Assembly (NCBI RefSeq): GCF_004570845.1
Contig: NZ_SPQZ01000009.1
Span: 1-64,000 of the forward strand
Origin: Orlajensenia leifsoniae
Lineage (GTDB): Bacteria > Actinomycetota > Actinomycetes > Actinomycetales > Microbacteriaceae
Reading direction: 5' to 3'
Length of the DNA stretch: 64,000 nt
The translations under genes were made by a program, and so were the position numbers. Numbering within the stretch: position 1 is the stretch's first letter; the number at the start of each line of letters is the position of its first letter. Below are positions 8,920 through 18,562 of this stretch, one piece after another. Under the pieces are notes generated by a model. The model worked only from the letters and a program-made list of their open reading frames with translations, did not search any database and was not told where the DNA came from.

Positions 8920-10533
8920 TCAGCCCGCGCGCGCTGCCTTCGGCGTGCGCTCCGGCACCGTCGACGGGATTCCCCGCGAGAACAGCAGCGACAGGAACGC
9001 TATGACGATCAGCCCGAAGAAGGCGACGCGGAGCGACGACACCTGGGCCTGGCTGTAGATCGTCGTGAGGCTCGCGGCATCCGTCGTCGACAGGCCCGCC
9101 TCCTCGGCCACGGTCTCCACAGTGGAGGCCGGGATGATCTCCACACCGCCCTCGGTCCGCTCCGAAATGGTGCCCTTCACGTCGTCCGGCAGGTCGCTGC
9201 CGACGACACCCGCCGCGAACGACGTCGACAGGGCACCGATGAGTACCGAGCCGATGAGCGCGGTTCCGAGCGATGAGCCGAGGTTCTGGAACACTCCCTG
9301 CAGCCCGCCCACCTCGCTGGTCTGCTCGGACGGCACGCTCGACATGTTGACGTTTCCGAGCTGCGACGCGAGCAGGCCGAGGGCCGAGCCTGCCGTGAAC
9401 ATTCCGATGCCGAAGATGACGCTGCGGAGGTCGTCGGAGACCGAGGCGAGCAGGATGACGGCGCTGCCGACGAGGATCGCCTGGCCGGTACGCACGATGC
9501 GCCGCGGAGACCAGCGCTTCGAGAGCAGGGTGCCGACGAACGAGAAGAGGATGAGCGAAACCGACAGCGGGAAGATCTTGATCCCGGTCTCGAGTGCGTC
9601 GAGGCCGAGCGTCATCTGCAGGTAGACGGGCACCATGAAGAACAGGCCGGCCGTGATGGCGTACTGGGCGCCGAGCACCGAGAGACCGCTGCGCAACTGG
9701 GTGATCGAGAACATTGACACCAGCAGCAGTGGGGGCCGGCCGGCGTCGACGAGGTGCCGCTGACGGATGAAGAAGATCCAGAGCAGCAGCGTGGCGATGA
9801 GGATGAGCCAGGCGGTGGGAGAGATGCCGAACGGCGCGATCGGGACGCCGTTGATCTCCGGGGGAGCGAGCGGGATGATCCAGCCCCAGACCTTGCTCTG
9901 GAGCATGCCGAAGACGAGCAGCACGAGGCCGGCGGCGGAGAGCAGCACGCTCGGGACGTCTATGCGTACGGCACGCGGCGGCGTGGCATCCGTGATCACC
10001 CGCGCGAACAGCACGACGACGGCCATGATGACCACCTCGGCCACGAAGACGTAGCGCCAGCTGAAGTAGGTCGTGACGAAACCGCCGATGAGCGGACCCG
10101 CCGCGACGGCCGCGCCGGAGACGGCACCGATGATGGCGTAGGCGGTCGCGCGAGCCGAGCCGGTGTAGTTGTCGGCGATGAGCGCGGCGATGGCGGGAAT
10201 GACGAGTACCGCACCGAGACCCTCGATCACCGACCAGCCGAGGAACAGGACACCGATGTTCGGCGCGAGCGCCGTCATGAGTGAGCCGGTGGCGTAGATG
10301 ATCGAGCCCACCACGAACGCCCGTCGACGACCCCAGACGTCACCGAGCTTGGCACCCAGCAGCATGACGGATGCCATGGTGAGCGTGTAGAACGTGATGG
10401 CGGCCTGCATGGCCGAGACCGTGGTGTCGAGGTCCTCCACGACAGTGGAGATGGAGACGTTCATGACCGTGCCGTCGAGCACCATGACGAACTGTGCAGC
10501 ACCGAGGATGATCACGACGGACCACTTCTTCAC
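8920..10533 (-). CDS. DHA2-family drug/proton antiporter (MFS, 14 helices)
   Basis: 537 residues from the GTG at 10533, chosen because AGGTGG lies just upstream; an in-frame start at 10587 would add an unlikely polar leader. The N-terminus goes straight into helix 1 (VVIILGAAQFVMVLDGTVMN). This and the GAKLGDVWGRRRAF loop with the DRxGRR-like motif A are typical of EmrB/QacA exporters. About 14 membrane helices can be counted, with a large external loop near residues 440-500. Likely an efflux pump; the substrate cannot be inferred. It lies convergent to the preceding acidic protein. Confidence 0.88.
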   Translation of the reverse strand: MKKWSVVIILGAAQFVMVLDGTVMNVSISTVVEDLDTTVSAMQAAITFYTLTMASVMLLGAKLGDVWGRRRAFVVGSIIYATGSLMTALAPNIGVLFLGWSVIEGLGAVLVIPAIAALIADNYTGSARATAYAIIGAVSGAAVAAGPLIGGFVTTYFSWRYVFVAEVVIMAVVVLFARVITDATPPRAVRIDVPSVLLSAAGLVLLVFGMLQSKVWGWIIPLAPPEINGVPIAPFGISPTAWLILIATLLLWIFFIRQRHLVDAGRPPLLLVSMFSITQLRSGLSVLGAQYAITAGLFFMVPVYLQMTLGLDALETGIKIFPLSVSLILFSFVGTLLSKRWSPRRIVRTGQAILVGSAVILLASVSDDLRSVIFGIGMFTAGSALGLLASQLGNVNMSSVPSEQTSEVGGLQGVFQNLGSSLGTALIGSVLIGALSTSFAAGVVGSDLPDDVKGTISERTEGGVEIIPASTVETVAEEAGLSTTDAASLTTIYSQAQVSSLRVAFFGLIVIAFLSLLFSRGIPSTVPERTPKAARAG

Positions 10534-10635
10534 GAACCCACCTGGCTTCCCGAGCTGGCGCTCCCGGTCAGTATGGCAGCGCAGCACGCGTCGGGTGACA
10601 GCGGAGAACCGCGCGTCGTCACGAGCGGGGCGCTG

Positions 10636-13212
10636 CTACTGCTTCGCCTTCAGAACCAGAGTGTCCTTGGCTGATTTCTCGACGGCCGACACCGTGAACT
10701 TCCACGGGCGGGTGCGGTTGGTCTGCCAGAGCGGGGTCTGATCGTCGTAGTTCGGGTGGAAGGCGTGGCCCGATGCCCCGGTCAGGTTGACCCAGGTCGA
10801 ATCATTGAAGTCGGCCAGGCTGATCACCTGGCGCATCGACGGAACCCAGTGCACGTCGTAACTGCTCTCCTGGGCATCCCAGCCGACGGCGTTCACGACC
10901 GACGAGCTGCCGCCCACGGGGTATGGACCGCGGTTGAACAGCCATTCGATGGGAGCGATGCCCGACTCGCCGAAGCTGGCGTGGGTGAGTTCGAGGGTGT
11001 GCAGGCTGCCCCACGACCAGCGCTTCGGATCCGTGCCCATCGACTCGACGCCCTCGTCGTAGGCCTGCTCCGCCGCGTAGGCGAGCATGGCGTCGCGTCC
11101 CTCGATGCCGAGCTTCTCGTTCGTCCACCACGGCGACTCCGGCTCGTCGAGCAGCGATCCGACGACGCCGAACCACCTGTCGCCGCCGCCTGGCTTCGTG
11201 CCCTCCGGCAGGTTGTCGTCGAACATGGCGCCGAGGAGGTGCCGCCAGGTCATGTTGAAGTAGGCGGCTGCCGCGCTGTCGACGTCGTCGCGGTGGTCCC
11301 ACTTCTCGAGCAGAGCCGCGCCCTTCTTCGCGTCGCCCGACAGCTTCAGTTTCGCGATGATCGGGGCGAGAGCCACGGCGTTCAGGTCGGTGTTGTCGGC
11401 CTGGATCGAGGCCATCGTCTTCATCGTGATCTTCTTCTTCGCCGCCACGACGTCCTGCAGGCGGGTCGTGATCTGCTGGGCCCTGTAGCCCAGGTCCCAG
11501 TCCTTCGTGATGAGCGAGGGGTAGTCCTGGCCCACGGCGGCGTTGTTCGCCGTCACGATCAGGCCGCTGGCCGGATTCAGCAGGCTCGGCAGCGAAGCGA
11601 ACGGGATGTATCCGCTCCAGCCGTTCTTGCTCGTCCAGCCGGGCAACGGAAGGGTTCCGTCTCCGGACTTGCGCACGGGGATGAGCCCGGGAGCCTGATA
11701 GCCGATGTTGCCGTCGACATCGGCGTAGAGCAGGTTCTGCGACGGCACGTCGAACACCGCGGCCGCAGCCCGGAAGTCGTCCCAACTCCTGGCTCTGTCG
11801 AGGGCGAAGATGGATGAGGCCGTTCGGCCGGGGGTCAGGGCGGTCCACTGCAGCGACAGCTGGTAGTCGCCCTCCGGCAGGTCGGCGGAGGCCGGATACT
11901 CGGCCGCGATCGTGCCGAAGGCGTCCGTGATCCCGGTGATGAGCGGGCCGCGCTCGGTCGAGCGGATCTCGATGTCGACGGGGTCGCCGCCGGCCACGTT
12001 GATGGTCTCGGTGTGGGAGCGCAGGGCGACCTGGGCTCCGTCGAGCTCGTACTCATCGCCCGAGACCTTCTCCAGGTAGAGATCGGCGACGTCGGGCCCG
12101 AGATTGGTGAAGCCCCACGCGACCTTGTCGTTGTGCCCGATGATCACGCCGGGAACGCCGGAGAAGCTGTACCCGGCGACGGCGAACGGACACTCCGCGG
12201 TCACCTCGACGCAGCGCAGGCCCACCTGGTACCAGACCGAGGGCATCACGGCACCGAGGTGGGGGTCGTTGGCGAGGATCGGCGCCTCGGTGTCGGTGAG
12301 GGCGCCGGATGCGACCCACGAGTTGGAGCCGATCTCGTTGCCGGCCGGTCCGATGAGCTCGGGGAGGGCCGCGAGAGTGCTCTGCAGCTGGCGGAGGACG
12401 GGCGCTGCTGCCGTGGCGGCATCCGTCGTCTCCGTGTTCGACAGGGGAGTGTTCGAGAGGGGAGTCGACGAGACGGATGCCGGAGCCGCGACGGCGCCGC
12501 CCACGATCGTCGGGTGCGTGGCGAAGGGGTACTCAGGGTGCAGTTGCGCCACCTCGGCCGGGCTGAGGGCGGTGGAGAGCAGGGCGCGGTCGATCTCGTC
12601 CTCGAGGTTGGAGCGCAGGTCCCAGGCCATGGCCTTCAGCCAGGCGAGCGAATCGGCCACGGTCCACTTGTAGGGCGTGTAGCCGGGGTTCTGCAGGCCG
12701 AGCACGGCGTACTCGAGCGAGATGTCGGCGCCGGAGTGCGACTTCAGGTAGGCGTTCACGCCGTCGGCGTACGCCTCGTAGTAGCTCAGCGTGGTCTCGT
12801 CGAGGAGCTCGACCTCCTTCTCGGCGACGGCGCGCCAGCCGAGGGTGCGGATGAAGGTGTCGGTGGGCACCTGGCTCTCACCGAAGAGTTCCGCGAGCCG
12901 CCCGCTGGTCACGTGGCGGCGGAAGTCCATCTCCCAGAAGCGGTCCTGGGCCGTCACGTAGCCCTGGGCCATGAACAGGTCGGTCGCCGTCTCGGCGACG
13001 ATCTGCGGGATGCCGGCGGAGTCGCGGTAGACGGTGACGTCGCGGTGCAGCTCGGAGAGGTCGACACGACCCGACATCGTCGGGAAGGACCGTTGCACGG
13101 TCCAGACGCCGACGCCCGCGGCGATGAGGGCGAGCACGAGTACGCTGACGAGGAGGCCGATCAGCACCTTGATACCGCGGTGCCTGCTCGTGCGGGGGGA
13201 GTCGGTGCCCAC
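10636..13212 (-). CDS. Penicillin-acylase-family N-terminal nucleophile amidohydrolase
   Basis: 858 residues with a single N-terminal membrane helix (about 14-35), so the enzyme is anchored outside the cell. It follows the family order: alpha domain, spacer, then beta domain beginning at the autocatalytic Ser296 in GSNSWVASG, followed by NDPHLG. Self-cleavage before Ser296 would give the active heterodimer. Family members hydrolyse acyl-amide bonds such as penicillins or acyl-homoserine lactones; which one applies here is unknown. Start is GTG with AAGGAG four bases upstream. The spacer region near 245-265 holds short Ser/Thr/Ala-rich repeats (TPLSNTPLSNT). Confidence 0.9.
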   Translation of the reverse strand: MGTDSPRTSRHRGIKVLIGLLVSVLVLALIAAGVGVWTVQRSFPTMSGRVDLSELHRDVTVYRDSAGIPQIVAETATDLFMAQGYVTAQDRFWEMDFRRHVTSGRLAELFGESQVPTDTFIRTLGWRAVAEKEVELLDETTLSYYEAYADGVNAYLKSHSGADISLEYAVLGLQNPGYTPYKWTVADSLAWLKAMAWDLRSNLEDEIDRALLSTALSPAEVAQLHPEYPFATHPTIVGGAVAAPASVSSTPLSNTPLSNTETTDAATAAAPVLRQLQSTLAALPELIGPAGNEIGSNSWVASGALTDTEAPILANDPHLGAVMPSVWYQVGLRCVEVTAECPFAVAGYSFSGVPGVIIGHNDKVAWGFTNLGPDVADLYLEKVSGDEYELDGAQVALRSHTETINVAGGDPVDIEIRSTERGPLITGITDAFGTIAAEYPASADLPEGDYQLSLQWTALTPGRTASSIFALDRARSWDDFRAAAAVFDVPSQNLLYADVDGNIGYQAPGLIPVRKSGDGTLPLPGWTSKNGWSGYIPFASLPSLLNPASGLIVTANNAAVGQDYPSLITKDWDLGYRAQQITTRLQDVVAAKKKITMKTMASIQADNTDLNAVALAPIIAKLKLSGDAKKGAALLEKWDHRDDVDSAAAAYFNMTWRHLLGAMFDDNLPEGTKPGGGDRWFGVVGSLLDEPESPWWTNEKLGIEGRDAMLAYAAEQAYDEGVESMGTDPKRWSWGSLHTLELTHASFGESGIAPIEWLFNRGPYPVGGSSSVVNAVGWDAQESSYDVHWVPSMRQVISLADFNDSTWVNLTGASGHAFHPNYDDQTPLWQTNRTRPWKFTVSAVEKSAKDTLVLKAKQ

Positions 13213-13313
13213 GTCACTCCTTCGTGATCATCGCCTATGCAGTCTGGGCAGCCTATCCGTTCACCGTGGTGCCGCCGGGGAGGCGATCCGATGAGTCTCG
13301 CCCCAGCGGGGAG

Positions 13314-14276
13314 TCAGGCGTGCAGGGCCTCGTTCAGCAGGATGCCGCGACCACTGCGCGCGAGCACCTCGACGGCGCCGGACACCGAGTTGCGGCGGAA
13401 GAGCAGGTTGGGCACTCCCGAGAGGGTCGCCGCCTTCACGCTGCGCTGGATCGGGTTCGACGGGTCCACCACGACGACCTTGGTGCCCGCGGTGACGTAG
13501 AGGCCGGCCTCCACCACGGTGTCGTCGCCGATCGAGATGCCGATGCCCGAGTTCGCCCCGAGCAGGGCGCGCTCGCCGATGCTGACGCGCTGGGTGCCGC
13601 CGCCCGAGAGGGTGCCCATGATCGAGGCGCCGCCGCCGATGTCGCTGCCGTCGCCCACGACAACGCCCTGCGAGATGCGGCCCTCCACCATGGAGGTGCC
13701 GAGGGTTCCCGCGTTGAAGTTCACGAACCCCTCGTGCATCACGGTGGTGCCGGGGGAGAGGTGCGCACCGAGGCGCACACGGGAGGCATCCGCGATCCGC
13801 ACCCGCTCGGGCACGACGTAGTCGATGAGACGCGGGAACTTGTCGAGGCCGAGGGCGCTGATTCCGGCGCGCTGCAGCGTCGGGCGCAGGCGCGCGAAGT
13901 CATCGGGGTGCACGGGGCCGGCCGTCGTCCAGGCCACGTTCGGGAGGTGTCCGAAGATGCCGTCGAGATTGAGGGTGTTGGGGGCGACGAGCAGGTGCGA
14001 GAGCAGGTGCAGCCGCAGGTACGCGTCGGGAGTCGATGCCGGTGCCGCATCCAGGTCGATCTCGACTGTGACGACCTCTGTGCGCACGTTCCTGCGATCG
14101 TCGGGGCCGCCGGCGTTCTCGAGATCGAGGGGCACGGATGCCGCATCCGGCCGCGTGCCGAGCTGCGGCGCCGGGAACCAGGTGTCGAGCACCGTGCGGT
14201 CGCCGGAGATGGTGGCGAGGCCGTGGCCCCAGGCTGCGCGGGCGGACGAGGGTGCGGAGGCGTCGGTCTCAGGCAT
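13314..14276 (-). CDS. dapD: Tetrahydrodipicolinate N-succinyltransferase DapD
   Basis: 320 residues, the length of the actinobacterial DapD class. The C-terminal half shows the left-handed beta-helix hexapeptide pattern (for example [28 protein letters not shown]). It transfers succinyl from succinyl-CoA to tetrahydrodipicolinate in lysine/meso-DAP synthesis. It is divergent from dapE with 56 nt between starts, as in other actinobacteria. The intergenic space holds back-to-back promoter hexamers, each close to its own start codon. Confidence 0.95.
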   Translation of the reverse strand: MPETDASAPSSARAAWGHGLATISGDRTVLDTWFPAPQLGTRPDAASVPLDLENAGGPDDRRNVRTEVVTVEIDLDAAPASTPDAYLRLHLLSHLLVAPNTLNLDGIFGHLPNVAWTTAGPVHPDDFARLRPTLQRAGISALGLDKFPRLIDYVVPERVRIADASRVRLGAHLSPGTTVMHEGFVNFNAGTLGTSMVEGRISQGVVVGDGSDIGGGASIMGTLSGGGTQRVSIGERALLGANSGIGISIGDDTVVEAGLYVTAGTKVVVVDPSNPIQRSVKAATLSGVPNLLFRRNSVSGAVEVLARSGRGILLNEALHA

Positions 14277-14283
14277 GCCCTCC

Positions 14284-14289
14284 AGCGTA
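14284..14289 (-). promoter_or_regulatory. -10 hexamer of dapD, near-leaderless
   Basis: TACGCT on the minus strand ends seven bases before the dapD ATG, so transcription should begin at or next to the start codon. A GGAGGG is also present in between, so a conventional leader cannot be excluded. Confidence 0.45.
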
Positions 14290-14320
14290 ACGGCGGCGGG
14301 AGGCGCAGCATCGCGATCAA

Positions 14321-14326
14321 TAGACT
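14321..14326 (+). promoter_or_regulatory. -10 hexamer of dapE, leaderless layout
   Basis: TAGACT ends six bases before the dapE ATG at 14333, the spacing that would place the transcript start on the A of ATG. No clear -35 box is visible. Confidence 0.5.
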
Positions 14327-14332
14327 GGAGGC

Positions 14333-15430
14333 ATGCCGGTGAACGACGTCTCCACGCCCGTGCTCGACCTGTCGGCTGACGTCGTCGCCATCACCAGGGC
14401 CATCTGCGACATCGAGTCGGTCTCCGGGAACGAGACCCCGCTGGCGGATGCCATCGCCACCGCGCTCGCGGGCTACGCGCACCTCGAGGTCATCCGCGAC
14501 GGCGACACCATCGTGGCCCGTACGAATCTCGGTCGAGACAAGCGCGTGGTCATCGCCGGCCACATCGACACCGTTCCGCTCAAGGACAACCTGCCGACCC
14601 GGTTCGAGACCGAGGATGGCGTGGACTACCTCTGGGGCCGGGGAACCGTCGACATGAAGGGCGGAGTGGCCGTGCAACTCGCCCTCGCCCCCGAACTCAC
14701 AGACCCTGTAGTCGACATCACCTGGCTGTTCTACGACGGCGAGGAGGTCTCATCCGACAAGAACAGCCTGGGACGCCTCGCCCGCAACAGTCCCGAGCTG
14801 CTCGAGGGCGACTTCGCGATCCTCGGAGAGCCGAGCAACGCCTCGGTCGAGGGAGGCTGCAACGGCACCCTGCGGGTGGAGCTGCGGGCCTTCGGGCAGC
14901 GCGCGCACTCGGCGCGGTCCTGGGTCGGCGACAACGCCATCCACAAGGTCGGCCCGCTGCTCGATCGCCTGGCGGCCTACGAGCCGCGTTCGGTCGAGGT
15001 CGAGGGGCTCGTCTACCGGGAGGGCCTCAACGCCGTCGGCATCACGGGCGGGGTCGCCGGCAACGTCATCCCCGATGAGGTGATGGTGCATGTGAACTAC
15101 CGATTCGCGCCGAGCCGCACGGCGGCCGAGGCCATCGAGCACCTGCGCGAGCTGTTCCCCGAGTACGAGCTCACGGTCGTCGACCAGGCCGAGGGCGCCA
15201 GGCCCGGCCTCGACGCCGAACTCGCCCAGCAGTTCCTCGCCGCTGTGGGAGCCGAGGCGAAGCCCAAGTACGGGTGGACCGACGTGGCACGCTTCAGTGC
15301 CCTCGGCATTCCCGCCGTCAACTTCGGTCCCGGCAACCCGCTGCTGGCCCACCACGACCAGGAGCGTGTGCCCGTCGACGAGATCACCGAGTGCGCCCGG
15401 GCGCTGCGTACATGGCTGAACGGGCGCTGA
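14333..15430 (+). CDS. dapE: Succinyl-diaminopimelate desuccinylase DapE
   Basis: 365 residues, M20 metallopeptidase family. Zinc-site motifs are visible: GHIDTVP with H77, [10 protein letters not shown] with the bridging Asp, DGEEVSS with the catalytic Glu, and [13 protein letters not shown] lid/dimerisation domain occupies about 180-290, and [11 protein letters not shown] near the end supplies the last His ligand. It removes succinate from N-succinyl-LL-DAP, feeding peptidoglycan and lysine. Its 3' end overlaps the next gene by 19 nt, suggesting translational coupling. Confidence 0.95.
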   Translation: MPVNDVSTPVLDLSADVVAITRAICDIESVSGNETPLADAIATALAGYAHLEVIRDGDTIVARTNLGRDKRVVIAGHIDTVPLKDNLPTRFETEDGVDYLWGRGTVDMKGGVAVQLALAPELTDPVVDITWLFYDGEEVSSDKNSLGRLARNSPELLEGDFAILGEPSNASVEGGCNGTLRVELRAFGQRAHSARSWVGDNAIHKVGPLLDRLAAYEPRSVEVEGLVYREGLNAVGITGGVAGNVIPDEVMVHVNYRFAPSRTAAEAIEHLRELFPEYELTVVDQAEGARPGLDAELAQQFLAAVGAEAKPKYGWTDVARFSALGIPAVNFGPGNPLLAHHDQERVPVDEITECARALRTWLNGR

Positions 15431-16665
15431 CCCGCGGTTCCGAGCGGCGCGACTCGGAACGACCGCAGAGGCGGGTGCTGCCCATCGCCGTGGTCGTGCG
15501 CTGGCGGATCATGCCGTGGTGGCTGCGGGTCGTCATCGTTTACGCCGCGTCGCGCGTGGTCACGACGGCTCTCATGCTGGTGCTCGCCGGCATGCAGGAG
15601 GCGAACCCGTGGACAGGGGCGCACCCCGCGTACGCCGCCTTCGCCAACATCTGGGACGGCCGCTGGTACGAGATCATCGCCGGCTACGGCTATCCGAGAG
15701 AGCTCCCGGTGACGGATGACGGCCACATCGGCGAGAACGCCTGGGCGTTCATGCCCGGCTACCCCGCGCTCGTGCGCGTGCTCATGGAGGTCACCGGCCT
15801 GCAGTGGAGCGGCCTCGCGGTGTTCGTCTCCGTGGCGTTCGGGCTGGGGGCCGCGCTGCTGTTCCACCGCCTGCTGCGCACCCGCCTCGACGCATCGACG
15901 ACGCTGTTCGCCGTCACCCTGTTCTGCTTCGCGCCGCTGTCGCCGATGCTGCAGGTGGGATACGCGGAGTCGATGTACCTCTTCCTCCTCACCCTCGCCC
16001 TGCTGCTTCTCGTGCGGCGGCGCTACTGGCTGCTCTTCCCCGTGGTCACCGTCATGGCGCTCACCCGTCCGAGTGGCCTGGCGTTCGCCCTCGCTCTCGG
16101 ACTGCACGTCGTCCACCGCTGGTTCACCCGCTCGCGCGACCCGTTCCCGGCACGCGAGATCGTCGCATCCGTCTCCGTCACGATCTTCACCGGGCTGATG
16201 GGGCTGGCCTGGCCGGCAGCCGCCTGGATCGTGACGGGCAGCATCACGGCCTACACCGACACCGAGCTGGCCTGGCGTGCGCCCTACATCGGCTATCAGG
16301 AGCTCATTCCGTTCACGGCGTGGTTCCAGAGCGGAGCCTGGTGGCTCGGGTCGCCGACCGGCTACATCGTGGTCTCGGCTCTCATCGTGGGATTCGGAGC
16401 CGCGCTGTTCCTTCCCGCGGTGCGGCGGCTGGGCGTCGACCTGCGGTTCTGGGTGGCGAGCTACGCACTGTACCTGCTCGCCGTGTTCTTCCCGCAGTCG
16501 AGCACCTTCCGACTGCTGACACCGTTGTTCCCTCTGCTGGGAGCCCTCGCGCAGCCGCGCTCGCGGCTCTACAGGACGGCCCTGGTGCTCGTCTTCATCG
16601 CTCTGCAGTGGGGGTGGCTCTACATCTGCTGGGCCTATATCGGCTACGACTGGAGCCCGCCGTGA
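15412..16665 (+). CDS. Polytopic membrane glycosyltransferase-like protein (PIG-V type)
   Basis: 417 residues from the ATG at 15412, inside the end of dapE; upstream in-frame starts lie within dapE and are unlikely. About ten membrane helices are seen after a short basic leader (RRDSERPQRR). The first external loop has the pattern NIWDGRWYEIIAGYGYP, matching the acidic loop of GT-C mannosyltransferases of the PIG-V/GPI-mannosyltransferase-2 type, which use polyprenyl-phosphate sugars. Likely role: mannosylation of an envelope lipid or glycan. The family call rests on the topology and loop only. Confidence 0.75.
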   Translation: MAERALTRGSERRDSERPQRRVLPIAVVVRWRIMPWWLRVVIVYAASRVVTTALMLVLAGMQEANPWTGAHPAYAAFANIWDGRWYEIIAGYGYPRELPVTDDGHIGENAWAFMPGYPALVRVLMEVTGLQWSGLAVFVSVAFGLGAALLFHRLLRTRLDASTTLFAVTLFCFAPLSPMLQVGYAESMYLFLLTLALLLLVRRRYWLLFPVVTVMALTRPSGLAFALALGLHVVHRWFTRSRDPFPAREIVASVSVTIFTGLMGLAWPAAAWIVTGSITAYTDTELAWRAPYIGYQELIPFTAWFQSGAWWLGSPTGYIVVSALIVGFGAALFLPAVRRLGVDLRFWVASYALYLLAVFFPQSSTFRLLTPLFPLLGALAQPRSRLYRTALVLVFIALQWGWLYICWAYIGYDWSPP

Positions 16666-16708
16666 CGGCACCGCGACGGCCGGGTCGTACTGGGGGCACG
16701 GTCGTGAT

Positions 16709-16737
16709 TTCGGATAGTACTCCCAGCAGGGGATAAT
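16709..16737 (+). promoter_or_regulatory. Promoter of the DUF3117 gene
   Basis: A strong -10 GATAAT at 16732-16737 is followed by an approximately 25-nt leader and the Shine-Dalgarno AAAGGGGAA before the ATG at 16769. The sequence 17 nt upstream, TTCGGA, is only a weak -35. Confidence 0.55.
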
Positions 16738-16768
16738 AGAAGCAGTCTTGCCACGAAAGGGGAACTCA

Positions 16769-16942
16769 ATGGCGGCGATGAAGCCACGTACTGGTGACGG
16801 ACCGATGGAGGCCGTGAAGGAGGGTCGTCTCATCATCGTTCGCGTTCCACTGGAAGGCGGGGGACGACTGGTCGTCTCCGTCAACGACGCTGAGGCGAAG
16901 GAACTGCACGACGCTCTCGAGAAGGTCGTCGCGCCGGTCTAG
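16769..16942 (+). CDS. DUF3117 small conserved protein
   Basis: 57 residues. The start at 16769 is fixed by AAAGGGGAAC just upstream and by the conserved N-terminus MAAMKPRTGDGPMEAVKEG. The rest (RLIIVRVPLEGGGRLVVSVN) is the usual beta-strand core of this actinobacteria-specific family. The function is unknown. I recall a counterpart in M. tuberculosis between dapE and the O-methyltransferase, the same order as here. Confidence 0.9.
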   Translation: MAAMKPRTGDGPMEAVKEGRLIIVRVPLEGGGRLVVSVNDAEAKELHDALEKVVAPV

Positions 16943-17148
16943 CCTGCGCACATGTGAAGCTGGTCCGGAGCCGAGAGGCACCGGGCCAGCTCTTTGCGTC
17001 TCATCCGCGCTGCGGACGCCTTCGGGTGCGCAGCGCGATACCGGGTTCGCGCGAGTGCCCGCATCCGGAGCCATGTCGGCATATCGCGTCGACGGATGCC
17101 GCCCTCGTCGGGCTGCCCGCGGCTGGGCGTGCTCCGGGCCTGCTCCGG

Positions 17149-17781
17149 CTAGGAGAGCAGCTTCGAGATCTGCAGGAGCCCGTCGCCGGCCGGCGACAAG
17201 GCGCTCAGCACTGCGCTCGAGCCCGAGATCTCGGTGATCAACGAGCGGAAGCCGCTGGCCACCTCGTCGCGCTGAGCAGGGTCGGCGACGCGTCCGCGCC
17301 AGAGGGCGTGCGGAACCAGCACGGTGCCGCCGGGCTTCGCCAGGCGCAGGCCGTGCTCGACGTACTCGATGACCGACTGGGGATCGGCGTCGACGAAGAC
17401 CACGTCGTAGGAGTTCTCGTTCATGCGGGGGAGCACTTCGCCGGCGCGGCCCGCGATCAGGCGGATGCGGTTGGCGGCGATCCCGGCATCGAGCAGATTC
17501 GTGCGGGCGTGCTGCTGGTGGTCGACCTCGGAGTCGATGGACGTGAGGGTCGCATCGGGCGCCCCACGCAGAAGCCACAGCCCTGAGACGCCGACGCCGG
17601 TGCCGATCTCGACGATCGCCGAAGCCGAGTGAGCCGCGGCGATGACCGCTGCCTGCGCTCCGATGGCGGGGGAGATCGGTTCGATGCCCAACTCCAGCGA
17701 CTGCTGACGCGCCTTCGCGATGGATTCGGGCTCGCCGACGATGTCGTCGACGTACTTCCAGTTGAGGTCTTTGTCAGACAC
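17149..17781 (-). CDS. SAM-dependent O-methyltransferase
   Basis: 210 residues when started at the GTG at 17781, which has GGGAG five bases upstream; an in-frame TTG at 17793 is less likely. The Rossmann motif I is VEIGTGVGVSGLWLL, and the acidic motif II ends TSIDSEVDHQ. The metal/substrate region YDVVFVDADPQSV matches the class I catechol-type O-methyltransferase group (Methyltransf_3/24). Cytoplasmic; substrate unknown. Divergent from tatB. In other actinobacteria sigE, rseA and htrA normally lie between these two genes; here the gap is only 83 nt. Confidence 0.9.
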   Translation of the reverse strand: MSDKDLNWKYVDDIVGEPESIAKARQQSLELGIEPISPAIGAQAAVIAAAHSASAIVEIGTGVGVSGLWLLRGAPDATLTSIDSEVDHQQHARTNLLDAGIAANRIRLIAGRAGEVLPRMNENSYDVVFVDADPQSVIEYVEHGLRLAKPGGTVLVPHALWRGRVADPAQRDEVASGFRSLITEISGSSAVLSALSPAGDGLLQISKLLS

Positions 17782-17852
17782 GTTAGCTCCCAAGATGATC
17801 GATCCCAGCCTAGAGCCGGCCCCGAGCGACGGGAGGATGCCTCGCCGCGGGT

Positions 17853-17858
17853 TATCCT
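17853..17858 (+). promoter_or_regulatory. -10 hexamer of tatB, leaderless layout
   Basis: TATCCT ends six bases before the tatB ATG at 17865. No Shine-Dalgarno lies between, which supports a leaderless transcript. Confidence 0.5.
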
Positions 17859-17864
17859 GATGGC

Positions 17865-18326
17865 ATGTTCGGGCTGACCTTCGAGAAACTCCTCATCATC
17901 GGGGTCATCGCTGTGTTCCTGCTCGGGCCCGAGCGCCTGCCGCACTATGCGGCCCAGCTCGGACGGCTGGTCCGTCAGCTCCGCGACATGGCGAACGGCG
18001 CCAAAGATCGCATGCGCGACGAGATGGGCCCCGACTTCGACGACGTCGACTGGAAGAAGCTCGACCCGCGCCAGTACGACCCGCGCCGCATCATCCGCGA
18101 GGCCCTGCTCGACGAAGAGCCCGCTACGCCGACGGTGTCGCGTTCGGGCGCATCCGTCGTCGCCACGGCCGGGGCCGCCGGGGTTGCTGCCGGCGCCGCC
18201 GGGATTGCTGGGGTCGCTGGAGCATCCGGGACCATCGGGGTGAATCCGAACTCCGCGTACCTGCAGAAGAAGCGGTCGGCCGAGATGGCGGCCGTTCCCA
18301 CTCCGTTCGACTCCGAGGCGACCTAG
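17865..18326 (+). CDS. tatB: Twin-arginine translocase subunit TatB
   Basis: 153 residues. One N-terminal membrane helix (about 6-22), then the TatA/B hinge motif FLLGPERLP, an amphipathic helix (YAAQLGRLVRQLRDMANGAK) and an acidic region typical of TatB rather than TatA. The C-terminal tail is Ala/Gly-rich and low-complexity. It acts with TatC to receive folded Tat substrates such as EfeB in this window. It stands alone, as is usual for actinobacterial tatB. Confidence 0.88.
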   Translation: MFGLTFEKLLIIGVIAVFLLGPERLPHYAAQLGRLVRQLRDMANGAKDRMRDEMGPDFDDVDWKKLDPRQYDPRRIIREALLDEEPATPTVSRSGASVVATAGAAGVAAGAAGIAGVAGASGTIGVNPNSAYLQKKRSAEMAAVPTPFDSEAT

Positions 18327-18360
18327 GCGCTACCGCTGAGTGGCGGATGCGGGTCTGCGC

Positions 18361-18405
18361 TGGTCGAGTAGCGACCGAGCGAAGCGAGGACGCGTATCGA
18401 GACCA
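18361..18405. repeat. REP-like intergenic element before the HNH gene
   Basis: A 45-bp element bounded by imperfect inverted ends (TGGTCGAGTA at the left, TATCGAGACCA at the right). The interior GCGACCGAGCGAAGCGAGGA is itself nearly palindromic. I recall similar TGGTCGAGTAGC... elements as dispersed intergenic repeats in Microbacteriaceae, often near DUF222/HNH genes. Only one copy is seen in this window. Confidence 0.5.
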
Positions 18406-18550
18406 CCTCCCGCCCGCGCACGCCGAGCTCGCCTGCACGCGAGTGCCACTCCTCCACACCCTCCAACGCACGTGCGGGTTTCCACAGCCTGTGGATGGAA
18501 ATATCCCGGTCAGGGTGTGTATTTCGATCCTCAGTGTCGGTGGGTGTTCG

Positions 18551-18556
18551 TAGTGT
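18551..18556 (+). promoter_or_regulatory. -10 hexamer of the HNH gene, leaderless layout
   Basis: TAGTGT ends six bases before the ATG at 18563. The intervening CGAGGT is too close to the ATG to work well as a ribosome site. Confidence 0.45.
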
Positions 18557-18562
18557 CGAGGT

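Noticed and set aside
15097..16884. 595-residue minus-strand ORF opposite dapE and the membrane glycosyltransferase
   Set aside because: Rich in Arg/Gln/His/Pro without motifs; both plus-strand genes are clear.
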